NCBI RefSeq assembly: GCF_023721795.1
Contig: NZ_JAMQYE010000001.1
Coordinates: 2,701,671-2,765,670, forward strand
From: Zeimonas sediminis
GTDB lineage: Bacteria; Pseudomonadota; Gammaproteobacteria; Burkholderiales; Burkholderiaceae_E
Direction: 5' to 3'
Length of the DNA: 64,000 nucleotides
This document shows, piece after piece, positions 9,999-18,846 of the stretch (positions are counted from its first letter, which is position 1; every line of letters starts with the position of its first letter). Made by a program: the position numbers and the translations under genes. The notes under the pieces were generated by a model. The model ran no database searches. It was given only the letters and a program-made list of their open reading frames with translations, and had not been told where the DNA came from.

Positions 9999-11504
9999 AT
10001 GGAAAGCGTCATCGACGATTCGCGGGCCGCGAGCCGGCCCGGGCCGGGGCCGGCCGAGCGCTTCGCGGCCGGGCGCGACGGCGGCGTGCTCTACCTGAGC
10101 ATCGCCGAGACGCTGGCGCGCTCGATCCGCAGCGGGGCGATGAGGCGCGGCGAGCGCGTGCCCTCGGTGCGAGAGCTCGCCCGGCAGCATGGCGTCTCGC
10201 TGTCGACCGCCACGCAGGCCTATCGCTCGCTGGAAGACGCCCGGCTGATCGAGGCGCGCCCCCGCTCCGGGTATTTCGTGGCCGCCAGGCCGCCCTCGCT
10301 GCCCGAGCCCGACACCTCGCGGCCGCCGCAGGTTTCGAAGCGGGTCGACCGCTCGGCGCTGACCGCCGAGGTGATGCGGATCGCCGAGGACCCCGATTAC
10401 GTATCCTTCGGGGCCGCCTGCCCGGCCGCCTCGCTGTTCGACGAGACGAAGATCCGGCGCGCGGTCGCGCGCTCGGTCCAGCGCCACCGGCGCACGCTGG
10501 CCGAATATCGCGTCGGACCCGGCCACGAGGCGGTGCGCCGCGCGATCGCGCGCCACGCGCTGCGGCTCGGGTCGGTGATCGATCCGCAGCAGCTGCTGGT
10601 GACCAACGGCTGCCTCGAGGCGATCGTGCTGTGCCTGCGCGCGGTCACCCGGCCCGGGGACGTCGTGGCGCTCGAGTCGCCGACCTACTTCGGCTTCTTC
10701 GAGATCCTCGAGCAGCTGCACCTGCGCGCGCTGGAGATCCCGACCCATCCGCGCACCGGCATGGCGCTCGACGCGCTGCAGCTGGCCTTCGAGACGCAGC
10801 CGGTCAAGGCGGTGCTGACCGTGCCGACGCTGTCGAACCCGCTCGGCGCCAGCATGCCGCTGGCCGAACGCAGGCGGCTCGCGCGGATGGCGGGCGAGCG
10901 CGGCATTCCGGTGATCGAGGACGTGATCTACAACGACCTGTCCGAGCAGGACGACCGCCGGCGCAGCGTGCACTCGTTCGACGACGGCGGCAACGTGATG
11001 CTGTGCGGCTCGTTCACGAAGACGCTGGCGCCCGGCATCCGGCTCGGCTGGGTCGCCGCGGGCCGCTGGCACGCCCAGGTCCAGCGGATGAAGGCGGCCA
11101 CCAGCGGCGGGCAGTCCACAGTGCTGGAATTGGCGGTGGCCGAGCTGCTCGGACAGACCGGCATCGAGTCCGGCTACCGCCGCCTGCGCACGACGATCGC
11201 GGCCCGTGTCGACGAGGCGCGCGAGATCATCGCGCAGAGCTTTCCGCGCGGCACCCGGGTCACCGATCCGCCGGGCGGCTTCATCCTGTGGGTGGAGTTC
11301 CCGCACGGCGTCGACACGCTCGAGCTTTGGCGCAGCTGCCTCGACGAGCGGATCTGCTTCGCGCCGGGCAACATGTTCAGCGCCAGCGACCGTTTCGGCC
11401 GCTTCGCCCGCTTCGGCGTCGGCGGCCGCTGGGACGACGCGCAGCGTGCCGCGCTGCGCAGGATCGGCGAGCTCGCGACGCGAATGCTGGCGGACGGCGG
11501 CTGA
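9999..11504 (+). CDS. MocR-type (GntR/aminotransferase-fused) transcriptional regulator
   Basis: A 501-residue protein. Residues about 28-95 form a GntR winged helix (RRGERVPSVRELARQHGVS...ATQAYRSLEDARLIEARPRSGYF). A linker and a full fold-type I aminotransferase domain follow, with the PLP lysine in GSFTKTLAPG (Lys341) and the NPLG and DVIYNDL motifs. MocR proteins sense PLP or amino-compound adducts and switch a divergent target gene; here the divergent target is DUF2917-DUF1127. The ATG at 9999 has GGAGG at 9984-9988. The frame is open further upstream but has no similarity there. Which ligand it senses is not visible in the sequence. Confidence 0.9.
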   Translation: MESVIDDSRAASRPGPGPAERFAAGRDGGVLYLSIAETLARSIRSGAMRRGERVPSVRELARQHGVSLSTATQAYRSLEDARLIEARPRSGYFVAARPPSLPEPDTSRPPQVSKRVDRSALTAEVMRIAEDPDYVSFGAACPAASLFDETKIRRAVARSVQRHRRTLAEYRVGPGHEAVRRAIARHALRLGSVIDPQQLLVTNGCLEAIVLCLRAVTRPGDVVALESPTYFGFFEILEQLHLRALEIPTHPRTGMALDALQLAFETQPVKAVLTVPTLSNPLGASMPLAERRRLARMAGERGIPVIEDVIYNDLSEQDDRRRSVHSFDDGGNVMLCGSFTKTLAPGIRLGWVAAGRWHAQVQRMKAATSGGQSTVLELAVAELLGQTGIESGYRRLRTTIAARVDEAREIIAQSFPRGTRVTDPPGGFILWVEFPHGVDTLELWRSCLDERICFAPGNMFSASDRFGRFARFGVGGRWDDAQRAALRRIGELATRMLADGG

Positions 11505-11621
11505 GCGGGCTCGGCCCTTGCGCACGAAACGGTGGACCCGACCGGAGGCGATCGGGCGCTTGCCGCCCTGCGCGAAGGCGTGGCCGATGCGGCGCGGGCT
11601 GGCTCGACGGGAGGACTCTCG

Positions 11622-11711
11622 ATGACGGCGTTCTGGGCAATCGGGATCGGCATCGCCTGCCTGATGCTGGCCGGCCTCGTCTGGTGGGTCATCAGGAACT
11701 GGTGCGACTGA
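11622..11711 (+). CDS. 29-residue single-span membrane peptide
   Basis: A short ORF begins at ATG with GGGAGG 7 nt upstream and encodes MTAFWAIGIGIACLMLAGLV followed by WWVIRNWCD. It is one hydrophobic transmembrane segment with a short aromatic, basic tail. The frame is open back to a GTG at 11532 without a convincing ribosome-binding site, so I prefer the short form. It lies 117 bp downstream of the MocR gene on the same strand. No family is recognised; small single-span proteins of this kind often associate with larger membrane complexes. Confidence 0.55.
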   Translation: MTAFWAIGIGIACLMLAGLVWWVIRNWCD

Positions 11712-11737
11712 GACCGGCCGGCCGGGGCCCCGACGCT

Positions 11738-11753
11738 GCGCCCGGCCGGGCGC
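11738..11753. terminator. GC hairpin between converging genes
   Basis: A 16-bp perfect palindrome (GCGCCCGGCCGGGCGC) lies in the 51-bp gap between the small membrane peptide gene and the convergent prenyltransferase gene. It can fold as a 6-bp stem with a 4-nt loop. No T-tract is present. Confidence 0.3.
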
Positions 11754-11762
11754 GGAGCGCGG

Positions 11763-12701
11763 TCAGGCGCCGAGCACGAGCCCGGCCGCGACAAGCAGCC
11801 CCTGCAGGTGCGCTGCCGCGATCGTCGACCGGATGGCGGGCAGGAGCGCGGCCACCGGATCGTCGTCGCGATGCCGGCGCAGCGCCCGGGCCGCCCCGAG
11901 GGACAGCGGAAGCGACAACAGCCCTGCGAGCGTCCACGCCGGCATCGCGCCGACCGCCATGGCGCCGACCAGCCACAGGGCGGCGGCCGTGACGAGCCCC
12001 AGGTAGGCCCAGGCGCCTCGTCGCGCGCCGAGTCGCACGACGATCGTGCGCTTTTGCGCGGCTTCATCCGCCTTCCGGTCCGGGTAGCCGTTTGCGAGAA
12101 GGATGGCCGCGACCAGCAGCGCGAGCGGCATGCCGGCCAGCACCGGCGTTGCCGACCAGCCGCTGCGCTGGACAGCGTCCGCACCCAGCACGACCAGCAG
12201 CCAGGCCGCCCCGATCACCGGTTCGCCGAGCCCTCGCGCCGACAGCCGCAGCGGTGGCGCCGAATAGGCGATCGCCAGCAGCAGCCCCGACATGCCGATG
12301 CCCCAGAGCTGCGGCCTGTCGGCCAGCGCGAGCGCTGTCCCGGCCAGTGCGACCGCCGCCAGCAGGCCATACCCGTAGAGGGCGACCGTGCGCGCGCCGA
12401 TCCGGCCTTCCTGGATCAGTCGGCTGCCTCCGGTGAAGGGCCTCAGGCCGTCGGTGTTCAAGGCGTCGGCATCGCGGTCGTGATAGTCGTTGACCAGGTT
12501 CGCGCCGGCGTGAGCGAGGAGCGCGCCAAACAGCGTCGCCAGGGCTTTCGGCAGGTCCAGGGGCACGCCGTCGGCGCGAGCGCCGGCCAGGCCGAGCACC
12601 ACCGCGACGGCGGTGATCGTGAGGAACTGCGGCCGCGTTGCTGCCAGCCACACCGGGCGCGATCCGTGCATCGTTTGGGCCCTAGCCGAAGGTGTAGCCA
12701 T
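11763..12701 (-). CDS. UbiA/MenA-family prenyltransferase
   Basis: A 312-residue integral membrane protein with about eight to nine hydrophobic segments. The first Asp-rich motif NDYHDRDADALNTD and the second ANGYPDRKADEA are the Mg-diphosphate binding sites of the UbiA superfamily. The NDYHD..AD..NTD form resembles MenA (1,4-dihydroxy-2-naphthoate prenyltransferase) more than UbiA. The start at 12701 overlaps the ABC transporter gene by 20 bp; an ATG at 12671, 11 bp after that gene's stop, is an equally good candidate. No other menaquinone gene is in view, so the aromatic acceptor is uncertain. Confidence 0.85.
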   Translation of the reverse strand: MATPSARAQTMHGSRPVWLAATRPQFLTITAVAVVLGLAGARADGVPLDLPKALATLFGALLAHAGANLVNDYHDRDADALNTDGLRPFTGGSRLIQEGRIGARTVALYGYGLLAAVALAGTALALADRPQLWGIGMSGLLLAIAYSAPPLRLSARGLGEPVIGAAWLLVVLGADAVQRSGWSATPVLAGMPLALLVAAILLANGYPDRKADEAAQKRTIVVRLGARRGAWAYLGLVTAAALWLVGAMAVGAMPAWTLAGLLSLPLSLGAARALRRHRDDDPVAALLPAIRSTIAAAHLQGLLVAAGLVLGA

Positions 12702-14433
12702 CGGCCGGGACCAGTTGCCAGCCGCCGTTGCCGGTCAGCTCCAGCACCTGGTGATGGCGCGCCAGCAGCGCCGGTCGGTGGCTCACGCTGACCGGCGTGG
12801 TCCGGGTCGCTTCCAGCTGGCGATACAGGTTCTCCTCGTTGTCGGCGTCGAGCGCGCTGGTGGCCTCGTCGAGCATCACGTAGGCGGGCTCGTGGAGCAG
12901 CACGCGCGCGAAGGCCAGCCGCTGCTGCTCGCCGATCGACAGGAGCTTTCCCCAGTCGAGCTCCGCGTCGAGGCCGCCGACGCGCCCGGCCAGGTCGCCC
13001 AGGTTCACCCGCTGCAGCAGGGTCAGCAGGAAATCGTCGTTCACCGGCCGGCTGCCGTCCGGGTAGAGGATCTGGGCGCGCAGGCTTCCCAGCACCATGT
13101 ACGGTTGCTGCGGCAGGAACATCAGGCGTTCGTCCGGAGGGCGCAGGATCCGGCCGTCGCCCGCGTCCCAGAGGCCGGCGATCGCGCGCAGCAGCGAGCT
13201 CTTGCCGCAGCCGCTGTCGCCCACGATCAGCAGGCCCTTCGCAGGCTCGACCGACAGCGACAGGTCGCGGATCAGGGTCCGCTCCCGGTTCGGCGTCGTG
13301 ACGGTGACCCGCTCGAGTGCGAGGGTCGGCGCGAGCACCGTCTCGATCCGCCGGTCGGCCTGCGCCGGGCCCTCGCCCGGCGCGGCCAGCGTCCGCGCGA
13401 ACGCGTGCAGCCGGTCGACGCCCGCGGCGAAGCGGCTCAGGCCCTCGAAGTGCTCGACCACCACGGTCATCGCGCTGAGGATCGCGGCGAAGGCGCCGCC
13501 GGCCTGGACCGCGCGGCCGACCTCGAGCTCCCCGGAGATCACCCGCGACGCGAGGATCGCACTGGGCAGCACGACCGTCATCATGCTGAACCCGTACTGG
13601 CACAGGTTCAGCAGGAACTGCCTGCGGATCAGCTTGCGGTAGTTCTCGAAGACCGCGTCGAAGAACTTCCTGGCCCGGGATGCCTCGCGAGCCTCGCCCC
13701 GGTGGAAGGCGATCGGCTCGGCGTTCTCGCGGATGCGGACGAGGCTGAAGCGGAAATCGGCCTCGTGCCGGATCTGGAAGTAGTTGAGCCCGATCAGCGC
13801 CTTGCCGAAGACGACCGTGGTGAGCAGGTTGCCGGCGATCGCGTAGACGATCAGGAACAGGACCAGCTCCCTCGAGATCGACCACAGCACGCCGGTGAAC
13901 GCGACCAGCTGGATCAGCGCGCCTAGCGCGATCGCCAGGAAGTACAGCGACTCCTGCGTGAAGGACCGGATGTCCTCGGAGATGCGCTGGTCGGGGTTGT
14001 CGATGCCGCCTCGCGCGTTCAGCTCGTAGTAGGCGCGATCGCCGAGATAGCGGTCGAGGAAGCGGTTCGTCAGCCAGCGGCGCCAGTGATTGCCGAGGCT
14101 GTCGCGCACCCAGTAGTAGAGCGCGTAGATCGGCACCGCGACGATCAGGATGACCACGCACTGCCGGATGGACAGCCAGAAGCGGTCCGCGTCGCGGGCG
14201 GCGAGCGCCGAAGTGAATTCGCCGGTCTGCTCGATCAGCAGCACATTGAAGCCGGTCTGCCCGAGCAGCAGCAGGACCAGCATCGCGAGGAAGCCCAGCG
14301 CGCGCGGCCGCTCCTGCGACTGCCAGTAGGGCCGGGCGACCTCGCAGAAGCGCAGCAGCAGCCGCCTGTTCAGGCCGCTCGCGAGGGGTTCTGCGGGGGT
14401 TTCCATCATGTGGGCGGGTGCGCGGGCAATCAT
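12682..14433 (-). CDS. SbmA/BacA-YddA type ABC transporter (fused permease-ATPase)
   Basis: A 583-residue half-transporter. The N-terminal ABC_membrane_2 region (about 40-340, several spans, with FLDRYLGDRAYYELNARGGIDNPDQRI) is typical of the SbmA/BacA and ABCD group. It is followed by an ATPase with Walker A GDSGCGKSS, signature LSIGEQQR and Walker B VMLDEATSAL. The proteins closest in architecture (YddA, Rv1819c, peroxisomal ABCD) move peptides, cobalamin or very-long-chain fatty acids. It overlaps the prenyltransferase downstream, which suggests a shared lipid or quinone role, unproven. Alternative starts at 14409 and 14406 exist; none has a strong Shine-Dalgarno. Confidence 0.88.
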   Translation of the reverse strand: MIARAPAHMMETPAEPLASGLNRRLLLRFCEVARPYWQSQERPRALGFLAMLVLLLLGQTGFNVLLIEQTGEFTSALAARDADRFWLSIRQCVVILIVAVPIYALYYWVRDSLGNHWRRWLTNRFLDRYLGDRAYYELNARGGIDNPDQRISEDIRSFTQESLYFLAIALGALIQLVAFTGVLWSISRELVLFLIVYAIAGNLLTTVVFGKALIGLNYFQIRHEADFRFSLVRIRENAEPIAFHRGEAREASRARKFFDAVFENYRKLIRRQFLLNLCQYGFSMMTVVLPSAILASRVISGELEVGRAVQAGGAFAAILSAMTVVVEHFEGLSRFAAGVDRLHAFARTLAAPGEGPAQADRRIETVLAPTLALERVTVTTPNRERTLIRDLSLSVEPAKGLLIVGDSGCGKSSLLRAIAGLWDAGDGRILRPPDERLMFLPQQPYMVLGSLRAQILYPDGSRPVNDDFLLTLLQRVNLGDLAGRVGGLDAELDWGKLLSIGEQQRLAFARVLLHEPAYVMLDEATSALDADNEENLYRQLEATRTTPVSVSHRPALLARHHQVLELTGNGGWQLVPADGYTFG

Positions 14434-14536
14434 ACTGCCGGCGCCCCGCGAGCGGGCGTTCAGGCATCATTGGCTCACCGTCGCGGCGGCGCGATCCGCG
14501 CCGGGGGCGCGGCGGGCGAGGCGCCGGAGTGCGGAC

Positions 14537-15598
14537 ATGAGAGACCGTTTCACCGATCGACTGTCGAACCGCCTGGTCGTGGGCATCCTGCTCGGCGGGC
14601 TGCTGCTGCTGACCTGGAGCGTCGTGCAGCCCTTCGTCGTGCCGGTGGTCTGGGCCGCCATCCTGGCCTACGTCACCTGGCCGGTGCTCGAGCGGATCCG
14701 TCGCCTCTTTCGCGGCCGCCGCACGCTGGCCGCCGCGGCGATGACGCTGCTGCTGGCCGCCGCCTTCGTGCTGCCCACGCTGTGGCTCGCGCTGCTGCTC
14801 AGGGCCGAGATGGCCAACGCCTATGCGGCGGTGGCCGGCGTGCTCGCCAAGGGTCCCTACACGCTGCCCGACTTCGTGGCCGGCATTCCGCTCCTGGGCA
14901 GCTGGCTGCAGGAGATGCTCGACGAGCTCACCCGCGACCCGGCCGGCATCCGGGCCAAGCTCGCGCACCTGGTCGAGTCGAGCGCTGCCGAGTCGCTGAA
15001 GGTGATCGGCGGCGTCGGCCGCAATGCCGCCAAGCTCGGGTTCGCGCTGATCACGGTCTTCTTCCTGTACCGCGACGGCGAGAAGGTGCTTGCGCAGGCG
15101 CAGCTGGTGCTGCACCGCTTTCTCGGCGCGCGCGTCGACCCTTACCTCAGCGCGGCCGGCACCATGACCCAGGCGGTCGTCTGGGGCCTGGTGGCCACCG
15201 CGCTGGCCCAGGGCGTGGTGGCCGGCATCGGCTACTGGTGGTTCGACGTGGCGGCGCCGGTGATGATGGGCGCGATCACCGCGGTCGTCGCGCTGATCCC
15301 GTTCGGCACGCCTTTCGTGTGGGGCGGGATCGGCGCCTGGCTGATCGCCGACGGCCGGCTCTTCGACGGCATCGGTCTGCTTCTCTGGGGCGGCTTCGTC
15401 GTCAGCTGGGTCGACAACCTGGTGCGGCCGCTGGTGATCAGCAACGCCACCCGCATTCCCTTCCTGCTGGTGATGTTCGGCGTGCTCGGCGGGCTCGCGG
15501 CCTTCGGCCTGGTGGGCCTGTTCCTGGGCCCGGTGATCCTCGCGGTGGTCATGGCTGTCTGGCGCGAGTGGATCGAGGAGTCGGCGCGGGAGGACTGA
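14537..15598 (+). CDS. AI-2E family transporter (YdiK/PerM-like permease)
   Basis: A 353-residue membrane protein with two N-terminal spans (GILLGGLLLLTWSVVQPFVVP...AAILAYVTWPV), a soluble middle section and a C-terminal block of spans. The last block includes the conserved IPFGTPFVWGGIGAWLI and DNLVRPLVIS motifs of the AI-2E transporter family (formerly UPF0118). Members include the AI-2 exporter TqsA and Na+(Li+)/H+ antiporters; substrate cannot be assigned. ATG at 14537 has GGAG 8 nt upstream. It is divergent from the ABC transporter across 103 bp, and its 3' end overlaps the convergent small ORF by 50 bp. Confidence 0.88.
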   Translation: MRDRFTDRLSNRLVVGILLGGLLLLTWSVVQPFVVPVVWAAILAYVTWPVLERIRRLFRGRRTLAAAAMTLLLAAAFVLPTLWLALLLRAEMANAYAAVAGVLAKGPYTLPDFVAGIPLLGSWLQEMLDELTRDPAGIRAKLAHLVESSAAESLKVIGGVGRNAAKLGFALITVFFLYRDGEKVLAQAQLVLHRFLGARVDPYLSAAGTMTQAVVWGLVATALAQGVVAGIGYWWFDVAAPVMMGAITAVVALIPFGTPFVWGGIGAWLIADGRLFDGIGLLLWGGFVVSWVDNLVRPLVISNATRIPFLLVMFGVLGGLAAFGLVGLFLGPVILAVVMAVWREWIEESARED

Positions 15599-15842
15599 AG
15601 GCGAGCACCCGGCCCGGCGGCGGAGGCGGCGCGCTGCCCCCGCTGCTGGTGCGCACGCTCTCGCCGCTGGCCACCACGGTGGCCGGCGCGGCGGACGCGG
15701 CGTCGGCGCCCGGCGGCACCGCGCCGATCGACCAGGCCACGGCCGTGGTCATCAGCATCGCGCGGATCACCGGGCGGGCGTTTCGCGCGGCCCGGGGCAT
15801 CCGGTTCCGGATTGTGTTGCGGTTCGGCTGTTCGGTCTGCAT
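15549..15842 (-). CDS. Hypothetical small secreted or membrane protein
   Basis: A 97-residue ORF preceded by an excellent Shine-Dalgarno (GAGGAG 8 nt before ATG at 15842). A basic N-terminus (MQTEQPNRNTIRNRMPRAARNARPV) leads into one hydrophobic segment (AMLMTTAVAWSIGAV) and a proline/serine-rich tail with PPPPP. It lies 86 bp downstream of the DegP-like protease in the same direction and may be the last gene of that unit. The overlap with the convergent permease gene is the main reason for doubt. No family is recognised. Confidence 0.5.
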   Translation of the reverse strand: MQTEQPNRNTIRNRMPRAARNARPVIRAMLMTTAVAWSIGAVPPGADAASAAPATVVASGESVRTSSGGSAPPPPPGRVLAFSPPAPTPRSTRARQP

Positions 15843-15928
15843 GGGGGATCTCCTCGCTCGTCGCTCTTCGGATCTCGTGGTCGGCGGGGCGCCGCGGCCG
15901 GCCGATCGCCGGCGGGCCGGGCCCCGTG

Positions 15929-17410
15929 TCAGCCGATCTTCACCGGCACGAAGATCCGGGCCCCCGCACGTTGCACCAGCAGCGCCAGCCGATGCCTGTC
16001 GCCGCCGACCGCGGCGCGCAGTTGCTCGACCGTCTCGACCGGCTTGCCGTTGACCGCGAGGATCACGTCACCGGGCTCGATGCCGGCCTGCTCGGCTGCA
16101 CCCGACACGTCTTCGACCACCAGTCCGGCGCGCAGCTGGGTCGCCTGGCGCTCTTCCGGCGCCAGCGGCCTGACCGCCACGCCCAGCTTCGCCTCGCCGC
16201 TGTCGCCCGCGCCCGGGGCGTCCGCCGCGGCCAGGTTGGCCGGGCTCTCGCCCAGCACCGCCGACACCAGCTTGCGCGCGCCGCCGCGCAGGTACTCGAT
16301 CGACACCTGCTCGCCGGGGCTGGCCATCCCGACCAGCGCCGACAGCTCGGTCGAGTGCTCGATCGCCTTGCCGTTCATCGACAGGACGATGTCGCCGGCC
16401 TTGAGGCCCGCCTTGTCGGCGGCGCTGCCCGGCAGCACGCTCGCGATCAGAGCGCCCTTCGGCGCATCGAGCCCGAACGAATCGGCCAGGTCCTGGTTCA
16501 GTTCCTGGACCGTGACGCCCAGCCGCGCGTGCCGCACGGTGCCGGTCGCGAGGACCTGGTCGCGCACGCGGGTCGCCACGTCGATCGGGATCGCGAAGGA
16601 CAGGCCCTGGTAGCCGCCGGTTCGCGACCAGATCTGCGAATTGATGCCGACGACCCGGCCCTGCGCGTCGAACAGCGGGCCGCCCGAGTTGCCGGGGTTG
16701 ACCGCGACGTCGGTCTGGATGAAGGGCACGTAGGCGTCGCCGGGCAGCGCGCGTCCCTTCGCGCTGACGATCCCCGAGGTCGCGCTCTGCTCGAATCCGA
16801 ACGGCGACCCGATCGCGAGCACGTAGTCGCCGACCGCGAGCTGGCGCGGGTCGCCGAGCCGCACCGTCGGCAGCCCGCTGGCCTGGATCTTCAGCACGGC
16901 CACGTCGGTCGCCTGGTCGATGCCCAGCACCTTCGCCTCGAACTCGCGCCGGTCGGCGAGCTTGACGGTGACGGTCGCCGCGTCGCGGACCACGTGCGCG
17001 TTGGTGAGGATCACCCCGTCGGCGCCGACGATGAACCCCGACCCCTGTCCGCGCATCGGCGTCCGGCCGCGCGGCATCGGCAGCCCGCGGAAGAATCGGT
17101 AGAACGGATCGTTCTCGAGCTCGGGGTCCTCGTTGCGCGACGCGGGCACCGGGCCCTCGACCTGGATGCCGACCACCGCCGGGCCGTAGCGCTCGACGAT
17201 CCCGCGATAGTCGGGCGCCATCTTCAGCGGCACCGGCGCGGCATCCGCCCCGGGGGCCGCCTGCGCCGGCGCCACGGGGCTTGCCTGGGCGACCGCCGCG
17301 GCGGCTGTCTTGTGCAGCCCGTGTCCGGGGAACAGGTCCCATGCCGAGGCGGTTCCCGTTCCGATCGTGCCGGCTGCAGCCAGCGCAAGGAGCAGGGCTT
17401 TGCGTTTCAT
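15929..17410 (-). CDS. degP: DegP/MucD-like periplasmic serine protease
   Basis: A 493-residue Do-family protease with a Sec signal (MKRKALLLALAAAGTIGTG...TASA). The trypsin-like domain carries the triad His139 (LTNAHVV), Asp169 (ATDVAVLK) and Ser242 (NPGNSGGPL). Two PDZ domains follow: PKGALIASVLPGSAADKAGL and the C-terminal VSGAAEQAGIEPGDVILAV. It degrades or refolds damaged envelope proteins. The start at 17410 has AGGAGG at about 6 nt. It lies 71 bp downstream of the histidine kinase gene and its leader holds a PmrA/QseB-like direct repeat, so the two-component system upstream probably controls it. Length and two PDZ domains match MucD/DegP. Confidence 0.93.
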   Translation of the reverse strand: MKRKALLLALAAAGTIGTGTASAWDLFPGHGLHKTAAAAVAQASPVAPAQAAPGADAAPVPLKMAPDYRGIVERYGPAVVGIQVEGPVPASRNEDPELENDPFYRFFRGLPMPRGRTPMRGQGSGFIVGADGVILTNAHVVRDAATVTVKLADRREFEAKVLGIDQATDVAVLKIQASGLPTVRLGDPRQLAVGDYVLAIGSPFGFEQSATSGIVSAKGRALPGDAYVPFIQTDVAVNPGNSGGPLFDAQGRVVGINSQIWSRTGGYQGLSFAIPIDVATRVRDQVLATGTVRHARLGVTVQELNQDLADSFGLDAPKGALIASVLPGSAADKAGLKAGDIVLSMNGKAIEHSTELSALVGMASPGEQVSIEYLRGGARKLVSAVLGESPANLAAADAPGAGDSGEAKLGVAVRPLAPEERQATQLRAGLVVEDVSGAAEQAGIEPGDVILAVNGKPVETVEQLRAAVGGDRHRLALLVQRAGARIFVPVKIG

Positions 17411-17469
17411 GTTCGGCCTCCTGTCTTCAGTGCGGGCATTGCCCGATGCACGCACGATAGGAGCCGATT

Positions 17470-17486
17470 CTTAGGCCAGACTTAAG
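17470..17486 (-). promoter_or_regulatory. PmrA/QseB-like direct-repeat box ahead of degP
   Basis: Read on the minus strand, CTTAAG (17486-17481), 5 nt, then CCTAAG (17475-17470) gives hexamers repeated at 11 bp, matching the PmrA/QseB consensus CTTAA-N6-CTTAA with one mismatch. A TATCGT resembling a -10 element follows 10 nt later. The box overlaps the stop codon of the kinase gene and lies about 60 bp before the degP start. Confidence 0.5.
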
Positions 17487-18846
17487 GTGCCTCGCGAGGC
17501 TCGACGCGCGGCCCGGCGCGGCCGGCTGGCAGTCGCACCGTCACGCGCAGCCCGCCTTGCGGGGAATCGCCGAGCGCAATGTCGCCGCCGTGGCGCTCGA
17601 CGATCGCGCGCACGATCGACAGGCCCAGCCCGCTGCCGGCGCGCTCGCCCGAGCCGCGGCTGTAGAAGCGGTCGAACACGCGCTCGCGCTCGTCGGCCGG
17701 GATCCCGGGGCCCTCGTCGTCGACCTGCAGCACTGCCCGGCCGGCGTCGACGGCGAGCGACACCAGGACCCGGCTGCCGCCCGGCGCGTGGCGGATCGCG
17801 TTGTCGACCAGGTTGCGCACCAGCCCGTGCAGCGCGTCGGGATTGCCGGGCACCGGCAGGCTCGCGGGCCCGGCCAGCTCGATGCGCGCGCCTTGCGCCT
17901 CGGCGAGCGCGCGCAGGCCGGCGACCGCTTCGCGCGCCGCCGAGGCCAGGTCGACTTCGGCGGGCTGGCCGGCGCTCGCCTGTGCCGCGATCGCCTCGGG
18001 GTCGCTGCGGGCGAGCATCAGCAGCTGGTCGATCAGGTGCGCGGACCGGTCGATGCCGGCTTGCAGCTCGCGCAGCGCCTCGGCGCGCGAGGCGTCGTCG
18101 CGGGCGCGGCCGAGCAGCCCCGCCTGCAGCTTGAGCGCGGCGAGCGGCGTGCGCAGTTCGTGGGCGGCGTCGGCCACGAAGGCGCGCTGCGCCGCGAAGG
18201 CACCGCGCAAGCGTTCCAGCAGGCGGTTCAGCTGCAGCACCATCGGCTCGATCTCGGCCGGGAGCCCCTGGTCCGGCACCGGGTCGAGGCGGTTGGCATC
18301 GCGGCGCCTGATTTCGCGGGTCACGCCGACCACCGGCCTCAGCGCGAGCCCGACCAGCCACCAGATCGCCAGCGCCACGATCGGCGCCACCGCCAGCAGC
18401 GGGGTCAGGCTGCGCATCGCGGCGGCGGCGGCGATGCGCTCGCGCACCAGGTAGGGCTGGCCGACCTGGATCACCCGGCCGCGGGCCAGCAGGCTGTAGA
18501 CGCGCCAGCGCTCGCCTTCGGTGAGCACGTCGGAGAAGCCCAGCGTCGCACGGTCGGGCAGCCTCGCCTTCGAGCGGGTCTGCGAGATGTAGACCTTCGA
18601 TCCGTCGGCGTTCCAGATCTGCACCACGAAGTCGAACTGCTCGCGCTCCTCGGGCGGCACCGGGGGCGGCGGCACCGCGCCCTGGTCGCGCAGCGACAGC
18701 GCCATCTGCTCGAGGTGGTAGTCGAACAGCGCGTGGCTCTCGTCGAGCACGTAGCGGTAGGTGATCGTGCCGATCACCGCCTCGGCCAGCACGAACAGCG
18801 GCAGCAGCGACAGCAGCAGCCGCGCGCGCAGCGACCGTCCGCTCAT
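17482..18846 (-). CDS. QseC/PmrB-like sensor histidine kinase
   Basis: A 454-residue membrane kinase. Its N-terminal span (LLSLLPLFVLAEAVIGTI) is followed by a periplasmic sensor of about 110 residues and a second span near 145-168. After a HAMP-like linker come the dimerisation helix with phospho-acceptor His229 (VADAAHELRTPLAALK) and an ATPase domain with NLVDNAIRHAP, DDEGPGIP and GSGLGLSIV. The periplasmic part contains PPPPVPPEEREQ and the 'FDFVVQIWNADG' element common in QseC-type sensors. Start overlaps the regulator's stop (ATGA). The signal sensed is unknown; polymyxin, metal ions or envelope damage are typical for the clade. Confidence 0.9.
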   Translation of the reverse strand: MSGRSLRARLLLSLLPLFVLAEAVIGTITYRYVLDESHALFDYHLEQMALSLRDQGAVPPPPVPPEEREQFDFVVQIWNADGSKVYISQTRSKARLPDRATLGFSDVLTEGERWRVYSLLARGRVIQVGQPYLVRERIAAAAAMRSLTPLLAVAPIVALAIWWLVGLALRPVVGVTREIRRRDANRLDPVPDQGLPAEIEPMVLQLNRLLERLRGAFAAQRAFVADAAHELRTPLAALKLQAGLLGRARDDASRAEALRELQAGIDRSAHLIDQLLMLARSDPEAIAAQASAGQPAEVDLASAAREAVAGLRALAEAQGARIELAGPASLPVPGNPDALHGLVRNLVDNAIRHAPGGSRVLVSLAVDAGRAVLQVDDEGPGIPADERERVFDRFYSRGSGERAGSGLGLSIVRAIVERHGGDIALGDSPQGGLRVTVRLPAGRAGPRVEPREAP

